From contig NZ_CP073721.1 of assembly GCF_025264685.1 (NCBI RefSeq), positions 6,961,501-7,025,500 on the forward strand: 64,000 nucleotides of DNA, written 5' to 3'. Of the stretch, positions 46,130 through 54,759 are shown in pieces; the stretch's first letter is position 1, and each line of letters opens with the position of its first letter. This DNA is from Dactylosporangium roseum (lineage in GTDB: Bacteria; Actinomycetota; Actinomycetes; Mycobacteriales; Micromonosporaceae). Under the pieces are notes generated by a model. It ran no database searches. It had not been told where the DNA came from and saw only the letters and a list, made by a program, of their open reading frames with translations. Both the position numbers and the translations under genes were made by a program.

Positions 46130-46273
46130 TCAAGCGACCTTGCCCGACACGCCGTCGCCCCGTGCCGCTTCGCGCCCGGCGTCGGGGAGCCGAAAGTCGA
46201 GGAGGTCGGCGGTGCCGAGCGGGAAGCCGTGGCGCCACTCGGCCCAGCCGAGGCGGAGCAGGCCGGGCGGCAA
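46130..46273 (-). pseudogene. Short coding-like remnant between rph and the MBL gene
   Basis: A 47-residue minus-strand frame (GWAEWRHGFPLGTADLLDF followed by RLPDAGREA) has very GC-rich third positions and a protein-like composition but no good start: the only candidate is TTG at 46273, without a ribosome binding site. It looks like the C-terminal end of a lost gene. I cannot name the family. A real small protein is possible. Confidence 0.35.
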
Positions 46274-46281
46274 GCGAGGGC

Positions 46282-47034
46282 CTAGATGTCGTACCTCGCG
46301 CCGGGTCGAGCAACCTCGATGGGTCCGTCGAAGGCTGACGATGCCGCCTCCAGTGTCAGCGCCTCACTCACCCAGGCCGGCACCAGGTGGGTGAGCAGGA
46401 GCTTGCCCACGCCCGCCTTGGTGGCGTGCTCGGCCGCCTCCCGGCCGGTGAGGTGGAGGTCCGGCGGGTTGTCCGCGCCGTCGAGGTAGCTCGCCTCGCA
46501 CAGGAACAGGTCCGCGCCCTGGGCCAGGCGGATCAGCGCCTCGCAGGAAGCCGTGTCGGCCGAGTAGGTCAGCACGCGGCCCTGGTGCTCGATCCGCACC
46601 CCGTAGGTCTCGATGGGATGGTTGACCCGGTCGACGGTCACCTGGAACGGACCGATCGGGAAGCTGCCCGGCTGGAGCGCGTAGAAGGTGTAGACGTCGC
46701 TGATCGTCATCGGCTCGTTTTCCCCGCCGTAGGCGGCGGCGATCCGCTCGGGGGCGGCGATCGGCGCGTACACCGGCAGGGGCGGGAGCGAGCCGGAGGG
46801 CGCGTAGCGCCGGGCCACGATGTACGAGCAGGCGTCGAGCATGTGGTCGCAGTGCAGGTGCGTCAGGAGGATCGCGTCGATGTTGTAGAGCCCGGAGAAC
46901 CGCTGGAGCGTGGACATGGACCCCGGGCCGAAGTCGACGAGCAGGCGGAAGCCTTCCGCCTCCACGAGGTAGGCGGAACAGGGGGCCTCCGGGCCGGGAA
47001 AGCTGCCGGCGCAGCCGAGAACCGTGAGCCTCAT
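46282..47034 (-). CDS. MBL-fold metallo-hydrolase (RNase Z-like)
   Basis: The 250-residue protein has the dinuclear zinc site LLTHLHCDHMLDA (His59, His61, Asp63, His64), a DRVNHPIETYGVRIEHQG strand with the next His, YSADTASCEALIRLA, LCEASY and a C-terminal LLLTHLVP. Without the RNase Z exosite arm it is probably a hydrolase of a small phosphodiester or other ester. The gene commonly lies upstream of rph in actinobacteria. Start ATG 47034. Confidence 0.88.
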   Translation of the reverse strand: MRLTVLGCAGSFPGPEAPCSAYLVEAEGFRLLVDFGPGSMSTLQRFSGLYNIDAILLTHLHCDHMLDACSYIVARRYAPSGSLPPLPVYAPIAAPERIAAAYGGENEPMTISDVYTFYALQPGSFPIGPFQVTVDRVNHPIETYGVRIEHQGRVLTYSADTASCEALIRLAQGADLFLCEASYLDGADNPPDLHLTGREAAEHATKAGVGKLLLTHLVPAWVSEALTLEAASSAFDGPIEVARPGARYDI

Positions 47035-47341
47035 GCTGCCCTCAACCCGCCGTCTCCTGTCTGCACGCCGATCTTTGGATCACTCCGGCCAGGTGAGGAT
47101 AGATCCCATGATCGGACCGCCGGGGACTGCCCGGCCGGTTGCTGCCGCTGGGCAAGGTCCGTCACCGTGCGCAGCCTACGCCGGACTGGCAGCGGAGGCT
47201 GAACGATCAGCCTGGAGATGTCGCCAACGTGACAGGGCAGCGTCACGATCCGCGACCACTGTCGTTGCACGCAGTGAGTTCTGAGGTCACGCGCCGCAGG
47301 CGTCGGTCGGCCCGGTGCGGATCTGACCAGAGGAGGCGGAC
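47035..47341. other. Divergent intergenic region
   Basis: The gap lies between the MBL gene (leftwards) and the small membrane protein gene (rightwards) and must hold both promoters. I see no gene and no convincing hairpin. A short GATCCCATGATCGG at 47104-47117 faintly recalls the palindromic repeat arms but is too short to call. GAGGAGG at 47331-47337 is the ribosome binding site of the next gene. Confidence 0.5.
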
Positions 47342-47692
47342 GTGAGCGTTGACGTGTCCCGGGTGGCCCGGCGGCTGCGGCGGCAACTCCCGGCCGCGTT
47401 CCGTCTGCCGACCGAGGCCGATCCCGCTCCCGAGCCGCGCCATCTGGCCGCGGTGTGCGCGTGGGCGGCCGCGCTGGGGCTGGGCGGCATGGCGGTGGCC
47501 CTGCGGGCGTTCGTGGGCCTGATCGCGCAGTACCGCCCCTGGTACACCCCGACGGTCGTCGTGATCGGCCTGGTCGGGCTGGCGTGCACGATCGGCTCGT
47601 TTGCGAGCGTGCACCGCCGCCGGCTCCCGTTCGCGCTGCTCGGCGCGGCGTCGGTGAGCCTGGTGGCCGGCTGGATCGTGACCGGGTGGTAG
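47342..47692 (+). CDS. Small three-helix membrane protein
   Basis: The 116-residue protein has a basic N-terminus (RVARRLRRQL) and three hydrophobic segments (about residues 37-59, 67-87 and 97-114). Start GTG 47342 follows GAGGAGG by four bases. It converges with cysM (10-bp gap). No family I can name. Function unknown. Confidence 0.7.
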   Translation: MSVDVSRVARRLRRQLPAAFRLPTEADPAPEPRHLAAVCAWAAALGLGGMAVALRAFVGLIAQYRPWYTPTVVVIGLVGLACTIGSFASVHRRRLPFALLGAASVSLVAGWIVTGW

Positions 47693-47702
47693 GTCCGGTA
47701 CG

Positions 47703-48653
47703 TCAGGCCCAGAGCTGCCCATCGAGCGCGTTCTCGGCATCGGCGAGCGTGCCGCCGTATGCGCCGGTCGACAGGTACTTCCAGCCGCCGTCGGCGACCA
47801 GGAACACCACATCGGCCTGCTTGCCCGCCTTGAGCGCCTGGTGCGCGACCGCGAGAGCGGCGTGCAGAACGGCGCCGGTGGAGAATCCGGCGAACATCCC
47901 CTCGACCTCGACGAGCTGGCGGGTACGCAGCACGGCGTCGCGGGTGCCGACGGAGAACCGGCGGGTCAGCACCGTCGCGTCGTACAACTCCGGCACATAG
48001 CCCTCGTCGAGGTTGCGCAGGCCGTAGACCAGCTCGCCGTAGCGCGGCTCGGCGGCGATGATGTCGACGTCCTCGACCTTCTCGCGGAGGAACCGCCCGA
48101 CGCCCATCAGGGTGCCGGTGGTGCCGAGTCCGGCCACGAAGTGCGTGATCGTCGGCAGGTCGCGCAGGATCTCCGGCCCGGTCGACTCGTAGTGGGCGCG
48201 CGCGTTGGCCTCGTTGCCGTACTGGTAGAGCATCACCCAGTCGGGGTGCTCCGCGGCGATCTCCTTGGCCACGGCCACGGCCCGGTTGGAGCCGCCGGCC
48301 GCCGGCGAGAGGATGATCTCCGCGCCGTACATGCGCAGGAGTGCGGTCCGCTCGGACGAGACGTTTTCCGGCATCACGCACACCAGCCGGTATCCGCGCA
48401 GCTTCGCCACCATCGCGAGGGCGATGCCGGTGTTGCCGCTCGTCGGCTCGATGATCGTGTCACCGGGGCGAAGACGGCCGGCTTCCTCGGCCGTCTTCAC
48501 CATCCAGAGCGCCACGCGGTCCTTGACGCTCCCCGTCGGGTTGCGGTCCTCGAGCTTCGCCCACAGCCGGACCTCGGGGCTCGGCGAGAGCCGCGGCAGC
48601 CCGATGAGCGGCGTGTTTCCGCACGCGTCGAGGAGGGACTCGTAGCGCGCCAC
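47703..48653 (-). CDS. cysM: CysO-dependent cysteine synthase
   Basis: The 316-residue PLP enzyme closely resembles Mycobacterium tuberculosis CysM, which joins O-phosphoserine with CysO-thiocarboxylate to make cysteine. PLP Lys44 is in RNPTGSVKDRVALW. EPTSGNTGIALAM binds the phosphate, and FVAGLGTTGTLMGVGRFLRE and DGGWKYLSTGAY are CysM-like. The C-terminus ends LDGQLWA as in the mycobacterial enzyme. GTG 48653 lies 5 bp after the cysO stop. Together with cysO and the JAMM gene this forms the oxidant-resistant cysteine route. Confidence 0.93.
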   Translation of the reverse strand: MARYESLLDACGNTPLIGLPRLSPSPEVRLWAKLEDRNPTGSVKDRVALWMVKTAEEAGRLRPGDTIIEPTSGNTGIALAMVAKLRGYRLVCVMPENVSSERTALLRMYGAEIILSPAAGGSNRAVAVAKEIAAEHPDWVMLYQYGNEANARAHYESTGPEILRDLPTITHFVAGLGTTGTLMGVGRFLREKVEDVDIIAAEPRYGELVYGLRNLDEGYVPELYDATVLTRRFSVGTRDAVLRTRQLVEVEGMFAGFSTGAVLHAALAVAHQALKAGKQADVVFLVADGGWKYLSTGAYGGTLADAENALDGQLWA

Positions 48654-48658
48654 GGGGG

Positions 48659-48970
48659 TCAGCCCCGCAGCGCGTGGGCGGCGGCGAACGCCAGTGCGCC
48701 GCCCGCGACGGCGGGCAGGATCGTCACGGAGTCGCCGTCGTTGAGCTTCGCGTCGAGCGCGCCGAGGAACCGGACGTCTTCGTCGTTGATGTACACGTTG
48801 ACGAAGCGGTGCAGGTTGCCCTCCCCGGTGATGAGCCGGTCCTTGATCCCCGAGTGGCGGGTGTCCAGGTCGGTCAGCAGGTCGGCGATGGTGTCCCCGG
48901 CGCCCTCGACGATCTTGGCGCCACCGGTGTAGCTGCGCAGGATGGTCGGGATGCGAACCTCGATGGCCAT
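48659..48970 (-). CDS. cysO: CysO sulfur carrier with C-terminal extension
   Basis: The 103-residue ubiquitin-like protein carries sulfur as a C-terminal thiocarboxylate for CysM. It matches mycobacterial CysO (VRIPTILRSYTGGAK, HRFVNVYINDEDVRFLG, GDSVTILPAVAGG). However, the diglycine is at residues 90-91 and is followed by 12 more residues (ALAFAAAHALRG). Mycobacterial CysO ends at the GlyGly. The tail must be removed before the carrier can be activated. The JAMM protease encoded next door is the obvious candidate. The frame is clean, and the stop lies 5 bp before cysM. Confidence 0.93.
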   Translation of the reverse strand: MAIEVRIPTILRSYTGGAKIVEGAGDTIADLLTDLDTRHSGIKDRLITGEGNLHRFVNVYINDEDVRFLGALDAKLNDGDSVTILPAVAGGALAFAAAHALRG

Positions 48971-49039
48971 GATGTTTTCTCCTCTGGTACGAGCTGAAGC
49001 GGTCGACGACTGGACAGGACGGTGCTGCGGGCGAGGTGG

Positions 49040-49528
49040 TCAGCCCGCGGAACACTCGTAGTCGACGGTCGCCGGGCTCTGCCCGAAGAGGTAGGACTGG
49101 ACGGCGTGCTGGTCCACGGCGGCATTAACTACCTGAACTGGCTCTTCGGTGATGACTCCGTCCACGATGCGGAACGATCGAATTTCCGTCCGCACCGGAT
49201 CACGGGTCGAGACCAGCAGGTAGTGCGCGTTGGGCTCGCCGGCGAAGGACACGTCGGTCCGCGAGGGGTAGGCCTCCGTGGCGGTGTGTGAGTGGTAGAC
49301 GACGACCGGCTCCTCGTCCGCGTCGTCCATCTCGCGCCACAGCCGCAGTTGCTCCTTCGAGTCGAACTCGTAGAACGTCATCGAGCGGGCCGCGTTCTCC
49401 ATCGGCACGTGCCGCACGGGCCGGTCCGAACCCGCCGGACCCGCGACGATGCCGCACGCCTCGTCCGGGTGGTCCCGGCGGGCATGCGCAACGATCGCGT
49501 CGAGGATCGCGGCGTCGATGGTCAGCAC
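49040..49528 (-). CDS. mec: JAMM/M67 metalloprotease (Mec-type)
   Basis: The 162-residue zinc protease has the JAMM motif YHSHTATEAYPSRTD (His79, His81, Asp92) and the upstream catalytic Glu23 in HPDEACG. In M. tuberculosis, Mec releases cysteine from the CysO-cysteine adduct made by CysM. Here it may also trim the extra residues from CysO, as QbsD does for the GGCF-ended QbsE in Pseudomonas. Start GTG 49528 begins the family's N-terminus. It is 69 bp upstream of cysO on the same strand. Confidence 0.92.
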   Translation of the reverse strand: MLTIDAAILDAIVAHARRDHPDEACGIVAGPAGSDRPVRHVPMENAARSMTFYEFDSKEQLRLWREMDDADEEPVVVYHSHTATEAYPSRTDVSFAGEPNAHYLLVSTRDPVRTEIRSFRIVDGVITEEPVQVVNAAVDQHAVQSYLFGQSPATVDYECSAG

Positions 49529-49575
49529 GACTGACAGCCTACCGAAACCTGGGTGCGACTTGCCCGTGACGGGCC

Positions 49576-50076
49576 TCACCCCATGAGTGCGCCCACCAGA
49601 GACTCCTGGAGATAGGTCAGGTACTGATAGATGGATAGCTGACCCACCCGCTGAGACGTGGGGTCCTTGAGGATGGCCTCGTCGAGCTCGGCCTCGATGT
49701 CGACGTCGTCGTCGATGATGCCCAGCCGCAGGCCCAGCGTCAGCCGGACGTCGGTCAGCGCGCGCAGCCACGCCTCGGCCTGCTCCTCGTCGAGGGCCAC
49801 CTCGCCACCCTCCACCGGCAGCGCGTCGAGGAGCATGGCCGCCTGCTCGAGTTTCGCCGAGCGGAGGTCGTCCTCCGTGTAGCGGCGCAGGTCGGCCGAC
49901 GCGGCGGCGTCGTCGCGGTACACGTCGGGGAACAGCCGCTCGATCACCGGATCGGTCCGGTCGAAGCCCTCGGAGAGGAGGGTGACGACCTCGAGCATGA
50001 CCTCGTTGAGCACGGCCGCCTCGGCCGGGCCGAACCGTGCCACGCAGACCGTGCCGGAGCGCACGAACATCGTCAC
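49576..50076 (-). CDS. DUF2017 family protein
   Basis: The 166-residue, largely helical and acidic protein matches DUF2017 (LNEVMLEVVTLL, RLFPDVYRDD, TEDDLRSAKLEQAAMLLDAL, LTLGLRLGI). It is regularly found downstream of clpS in actinobacteria, so a link to Clp proteolysis is possible but unproven. Start GTG 50076 overlaps the clpS stop by 4 bp. Confidence 0.88.
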   Translation of the reverse strand: MTMFVRSGTVCVARFGPAEAAVLNEVMLEVVTLLSEGFDRTDPVIERLFPDVYRDDAAASADLRRYTEDDLRSAKLEQAAMLLDALPVEGGEVALDEEQAEAWLRALTDVRLTLGLRLGIIDDDVDIEAELDEAILKDPTSQRVGQLSIYQYLTYLQESLVGALMG

Positions 50077-50369
50077 GACTTGTCCACCGTCGCCCAGAGG
50101 CCATACGCCTGCAAACGGGAGGCGTCGTACTCCATCCGCTCACGCGGGCCGCTGGAGACGATCGCCTTGCCCTTGTGGTGCACGTCGAGCATCAGGCGTT
50201 CGGCCTTTTCCTTGCTGTACCCGAAGAGCTTCTGCAGAACCCAGGTGACGTAGCTCATCAGGTTGACGGGATCGTTCCAGACCACCGTCACCCACGGACG
50301 GTCGGCCTGGGACACCTCGTCAACCTCGACGTGGGTCTCTTCGATCGGTAGGACCTGCGGCGCCGCCAT
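50073..50369 (-). CDS. clpS: ATP-dependent Clp protease adaptor
   Basis: The 98-residue adaptor delivers N-degron proteins to ClpC/ClpA-ClpP. Seen: VVWNDPVNLMSYVTWVLQKLFGYS (binding pocket residues), LMLDVHHKGKAIVSSGPRE and the C-terminal helix. The N-terminal 20 residues form the flexible extension that inserts into the Clp ATPase. It starts the clpS-DUF2017 operon. Confidence 0.95.
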   Translation of the reverse strand: MAAPQVLPIEETHVEVDEVSQADRPWVTVVWNDPVNLMSYVTWVLQKLFGYSKEKAERLMLDVHHKGKAIVSSGPRERMEYDASRLQAYGLWATVDKS

Positions 50370-50384
50370 ACCAACATGGTGCCA

Positions 50385-51902
50385 TCAAGCGAGCAGCACG
50401 CCATGGTCGACCGCATCCCCAGCGATGACGGCGAGTGCCTGACGCAGCTCGGCGTACCGCTCGCCGAGCTCATGCCCGACCTCGACCTCGACCTCGCGCA
50501 GGGCGTGTTGCAGCCACCGCCGACAGTCCTTCTTGTCCGGCAGCTTGGGCGGCCCGCCGGGTGACGCTTTCGGTTGCCACATCGCATAACAGCTAGCGTT
50601 GAGCCCGACGCCCAGCGGCGGCAGCACCCCGTCGGCCCCGCCGGCCCAGTCGGCATCACCCACCGCGGACAGGTTGTCGACCGCCGCGGCGCCGGTGAGC
50701 ACGGCGACGGCCGAGGTGGTGGTCACCAGCAGCGCCCGGTCGCGCTCCCGGCCGTCGTCGTGCAGCGATTCGGCGGCCCGCCGGGCGGCGACCCCGATCC
50801 GCCGCAGGATCGCCTCGTCCGGCGCCTCGTCGAGCAGCTCGCCGAAGACCGCGCCGATCACCTCGCGGGTGTCGGCGCGCAGCCGGCGGGTCGTGCGGAC
50901 GGACAGCGCGTGCAGCTCGCGGTCGAGGACATACGGCAGCTCCGGGCACCCCTTGCCCGACCCGAGCTCCTGGACGCAACGCACGTGGATGGTGGCCAGG
51001 TTGATCGAGACCTGCTGGACCGCGGCGAGGCGGCGCGCCTCGACCTCCCGGTCGAGGCGCTCCTGCCAGGTGTCACCGACGGCCGAGACGGTCACCGCGG
51101 CGACCGCGGCGGGCCGGGCCGTGGGGGCCGCGCGCTGGTCGGACCAGGCCTCGAGCTGGTGGCGCAGCTCGGCGACGCCGAAGATCCCGGCCGGGTCGAG
51201 CGAGACCGGGAACCACGATGCGGTGGCCAGGCGCGGACCGCGGGAGGCGAGCAGCGCCCGGTTCGTGGCGAGCATCTCGGGCCAGTGGTCCTGCTGGTCG
51301 ATGCGGGTGAGCACCAGCGCGATCCGCTCCACCCGCTCGGCCGCGACGGCGAGGAGGTCGAGGTCGGCGCGGGACAGCGGTGCGCCGGCGTCGACCACGA
51401 AGAGCAGCCCGAGCCCGTGCTCGGCGGCGTCGAGGACGATCTCGGCGTTGGCGGTGTCCAGGCCCCCGCTGCCGGGCGTGTCGACCAGGGCCACGCGCTT
51501 GAGCAGGGCCGCCGGGTGAGTGATCTCGGTCCGGCGGGCGGGCCGCTGGGCGCCGCTCTTCGACGCGGCCGGCGGCCGGGGCTCGCGATGCCCCGGCACG
51601 AACGCCTGCACGCCGGGCTCCTCGCCGTGGCGGAACACGCGCCAGCCGTCCCCCGCCGGCACGTCGTCCTGCGCGGTACGGCAGATCAGCGCGTCGACCA
51701 GGGCGGTCTTCCCGCTCGACGGGGAGCCGGCGACCACGACGCAGGACCGCGGCCCCGGCGCCGGTCGGGCCTGGGATGACATCCGCCGATGGCGGCTGCC
51801 GCGGATCGGCATCGCGGACGCCGGACTGCCGGTCGTCACCTCGGCGCCGGGCGTCGTGACACTCAGATCGATCAGCGGTGCCTGCATGAGTCCAGACCCC
51901 AT
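50385..51902 (-). CDS. Dynamin-like GTPase
   Basis: The 505-residue protein has a GTPase domain: G1 GSPSSGKT (residues 59-66), G3 DTPGSGG (141-147) and G4 TRID (199-202). A long helical region follows (about 260-500), as in bacterial dynamin-like and YjdA-type proteins. A hydrophobic stretch (ALLVTTTSAVAVLTGAAAV, about residue 400) could contact membrane. Start ATG 51902 follows AAGGAGG by six bases, one of the best ribosome binding sites here. It is divergent from the LAL regulator. Its partner gene, usual for dynamin-like pairs, is not visible. Confidence 0.75.
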   Translation of the reverse strand: MGSGLMQAPLIDLSVTTPGAEVTTGSPASAMPIRGSRHRRMSSQARPAPGPRSCVVVAGSPSSGKTALVDALICRTAQDDVPAGDGWRVFRHGEEPGVQAFVPGHREPRPPAASKSGAQRPARRTEITHPAALLKRVALVDTPGSGGLDTANAEIVLDAAEHGLGLLFVVDAGAPLSRADLDLLAVAAERVERIALVLTRIDQQDHWPEMLATNRALLASRGPRLATASWFPVSLDPAGIFGVAELRHQLEAWSDQRAAPTARPAAVAAVTVSAVGDTWQERLDREVEARRLAAVQQVSINLATIHVRCVQELGSGKGCPELPYVLDRELHALSVRTTRRLRADTREVIGAVFGELLDEAPDEAILRRIGVAARRAAESLHDDGRERDRALLVTTTSAVAVLTGAAAVDNLSAVGDADWAGGADGVLPPLGVGLNASCYAMWQPKASPGGPPKLPDKKDCRRWLQHALREVEVEVGHELGERYAELRQALAVIAGDAVDHGVLLA

Positions 51903-52098
51903 GTGTGACCTCCTTGTGCGCGCCCGGGATGTACCTTCCGCACGCAATGCGGACCGATCCGCGAGCGGCATCGGAACGCTACGTGAACGTGCACTTACGA
52001 CAGCAGGGTGACTGCTACTCAACTGAATCCGAACGCCTTACTCAAGTTGTCGCTTCCGCTGGTACTCGCAGTAATCAACCTATCGATATGCTGCGACC

Positions 52099-54723
52099 GT
52101 GCCTCCCTGGAGCTTCGTCGGTCGAAACGCAGAGCTGATCCGAGTCGCCGAGGCCGCATCCGGTTCGACCGGTCGCGGTCTGATTCTCGGCGGACCGCCC
52201 GGAATCGGCAAGAGTCGATTGCCAAGAGAAGGCGTCAACGCCCTTGACCAGGACAGACTCGCCGTCTGGACGGCGACCGCCAACGCCGCGACGGCCGGAC
52301 TCCCCCTCGGCGGACTGGCCCAGGTGCTGCCGCCCGACCAACCCGCGGGCGGCTCGCCCGCCGGGCTGCTGCGCTGGGCGGTCGACGCACTGCACCGGCA
52401 GGCGGCCGGCCGGCCGATCGTCGTGGCGATCGACGACGCCCACCTGCTCGACCCGCTGTCGGCGGCACTGGTCTACTACGTGGCCCGCTCCGAGAACGCG
52501 ACGGTCATCGGCACGGTCCGCACCGGCGAGCCGGTCCACGATCCGATCAGCGCCCTGTGGAAGGACGACCTGGTCGAGCGGTTCGAGCTCAGCCCGCTGA
52601 CCCTCCAGGAGACCTCCGACCTGCTCCAGCAGGTGCTCGGCGGCCCGGTCGACTCGGCGTCCGTCGATCGGCTCTGGCAGCTCTCCCAGGGCAACGCCCT
52701 GCTGCTGCGCGAGCTGGTGATCGCCGCGCACTCCGCCGGCGAGGTCATCGAGAGCTACGGCATGCAGCGGTGGACCGGCAAGGTCGACCTGGCGCCGACG
52801 CTGACCGAGGTGGTCGACGCGCGCATCGGCAAGCTCACCCCGCAGGAGCGGGCGGTGCTCGAGCTGGTCGCCTTCGGCGAGCCGATCGGCCTGCCGCTGC
52901 TGGTCAACGCGACCGACCTGGCCACCGTGGAGACAGCCGAGGAGCGGCAGCTCATCCGGGTCGTGGTCGAGGACCGGCGCACCACGGTCCATCTGGCCCA
53001 TCCGCTGTACGGCGAGGTCGTCCGCCGCCGCTGCCCGGTCACCCGGTTCCGCCGGCTGCTGGACCAGCTCGCCACGCTCGTCGAGGACAGCGGCGCCCGG
53101 CGCCGTGACGACCTGCTGCGGGTCGCGGTGTGGCGGCTCGACAGCGACACCGCGCGTGACCCGGTGCAACTGCTCAACGCCTGCCGCCTCGCGTTCGCGA
53201 CGTACGACATGGCCCTCGCGATGCGGCTCGGCAAGGCCGCCGTCGCGGCGGGCGGCGGATTCGACGCGGCCGAGACGCTCGCGACGATCCTGATGTTCGC
53301 CAACTGCCCCGAGGAGGGCGCGCGGATCCTCGACGAGAACGAGGACCAGATCATCGACGAGGCGCAGCGCAGCCGCTGGCTCGCCGTCCGGCACATCACC
53401 TCGCACTGGGGCCTCGGCGACCCGACGACCGTCGACGAGCTCGACCGGCAGGCGCAGAAGCTCACCGACCTGCGGGAGCGCTCGCTCGCCTTGGCCGTCG
53501 AGTCCACCATGCGGCTGCACCGCGGCGACTCCGGCCAGGCCCTGACCCTGGCCCGGACCGTGCTGGACAGCCCGGCCAGCGCCCCGGGCCCCCGCGCGCT
53601 GGCCCGCAGCATCATGGGCCACCTCCAGGCGATGCGCGGCGCCCCGGTGCAGACGGTGAAGGCGATGGCCGCACTCGACGCCGACGCCGCCCAGTGGCGG
53701 GCCGAGGTGCCGTACATTCAGCTCGGCGTCGAACTGGCCCGCGGCACGGCGATGATCCTCGCCGCCGACCTCGAGGCCGTCGACGCGATCGTCGCCGCCG
53801 AGTTCGCCGGCATGGCCGACGCGGGCAACTTCCTGCTCGGCTCCGGTTATCTCCAGATCGTCCGGGCCCAGGCCGCCCGGCTGCGCGGCCGTCTCCAGGA
53901 GGCCGGCCGGGCGGCCAGCCAGGCGAGCGCGGCGCTGGCCACCGGCCGGATCTTCGTCGCGCTCGCGCACGCCGAGCGGGCGCACATCGCGGCCCTCTGC
54001 GGCGACGCGGCGGCCGCCACCGCGGCCTTCGCCGAGGCCGAGCGGGCGCACTACCACTCGATGGAGGTGCTGTACCCCTGGCTGGAGGAGGCCCGGGCGT
54101 GGGTCGCGGTGGCCTCCGGCGACATTCCCACCGCCGCCGAGGTGCTGCGCCTGCTGGCCGCCCGCAACCGCAGCGACGGCTTCGCCGCGCACGAGATGTT
54201 CGCGCTCTACCACCTCGGCCGGCTCGGTTTCGCCGCCGAGGTCCACGAGCGGCTCGGCGTGCTCGGGCAGACGGTCGAGGGCCGGCTCGCGCCGGCGATC
54301 GCGTGGCACGTGAGCGCCATCGCCGAGGAGGACGGTGGCAGCCTGCTGGCCGTCGCCGAGGAGCTCGCGGAGATGGAGCTGAACCTCTTCGCCGCGGAGG
54401 CCGCCGCCGGGGCCGTCACGCTGCTGCGGAGCATCCGTTCGCCGCAGACCCCGCGCGCGGCGCAGCGCCTCGCCGAGCTGCGGGCCGAGTGCCAGCTCGC
54501 GGCGACGCCGGCGCTGGTCGTACCGCAGCCGATGCTCACCGGCCGGGAGCGGCAGATCGCCAAGCTCGCCGCCGCCGGCGTGCCGTCGAAGGAGATCGCC
54601 GACCAGCTATACCTGTCCTCCCGTACCGTCGACAACCATTTGATGCGGGTGTACGCCAAGCTCGGCGTCACCGGGCGCGCCGAACTGGCGGCCGCGCTGC
54701 GGTCCCTGCCGCCGGAGGAGTGA
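52099..54723 (+). CDS. Large LuxR-type (LAL) transcriptional regulator
   Basis: The 874-residue protein has an N-terminal AAA ATPase domain with Walker A GGPPGIGKS (31-39) and a Walker B-like VVAIDDAHLLD (about 113-123). A long helical TPR-like middle follows. The C-terminal LuxR helix-turn-helix reads LTGRERQIAKLAAAGVPSKE, then IADQLYLSSRTVDNH. LAL proteins activate genes in response to a ligand, often for sugar use or secondary metabolism. Start is GTG 52099 with no strong Shine-Dalgarno sequence. The first downstream gene, pncB, lies 36 bp away but is not an obvious target. Confidence 0.85.
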   Translation: MPPWSFVGRNAELIRVAEAASGSTGRGLILGGPPGIGKSRLPREGVNALDQDRLAVWTATANAATAGLPLGGLAQVLPPDQPAGGSPAGLLRWAVDALHRQAAGRPIVVAIDDAHLLDPLSAALVYYVARSENATVIGTVRTGEPVHDPISALWKDDLVERFELSPLTLQETSDLLQQVLGGPVDSASVDRLWQLSQGNALLLRELVIAAHSAGEVIESYGMQRWTGKVDLAPTLTEVVDARIGKLTPQERAVLELVAFGEPIGLPLLVNATDLATVETAEERQLIRVVVEDRRTTVHLAHPLYGEVVRRRCPVTRFRRLLDQLATLVEDSGARRRDDLLRVAVWRLDSDTARDPVQLLNACRLAFATYDMALAMRLGKAAVAAGGGFDAAETLATILMFANCPEEGARILDENEDQIIDEAQRSRWLAVRHITSHWGLGDPTTVDELDRQAQKLTDLRERSLALAVESTMRLHRGDSGQALTLARTVLDSPASAPGPRALARSIMGHLQAMRGAPVQTVKAMAALDADAAQWRAEVPYIQLGVELARGTAMILAADLEAVDAIVAAEFAGMADAGNFLLGSGYLQIVRAQAARLRGRLQEAGRAASQASAALATGRIFVALAHAERAHIAALCGDAAAATAAFAEAERAHYHSMEVLYPWLEEARAWVAVASGDIPTAAEVLRLLAARNRSDGFAAHEMFALYHLGRLGFAAEVHERLGVLGQTVEGRLAPAIAWHVSAIAEEDGGSLLAVAEELAEMELNLFAAEAAAGAVTLLRSIRSPQTPRAAQRLAELRAECQLAATPALVVPQPMLTGRERQIAKLAAAGVPSKEIADQLYLSSRTVDNHLMRVYAKLGVTGRAELAAALRSLPPEE

Positions 54724-54759
54724 CAGGGGTCCTATCCGGGGTGGAATAGGGTTGGCGGT

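Noticed and set aside
52075..54309. 744-codon minus-strand frame
   Set aside because: Antisense shadow of the LAL regulator.
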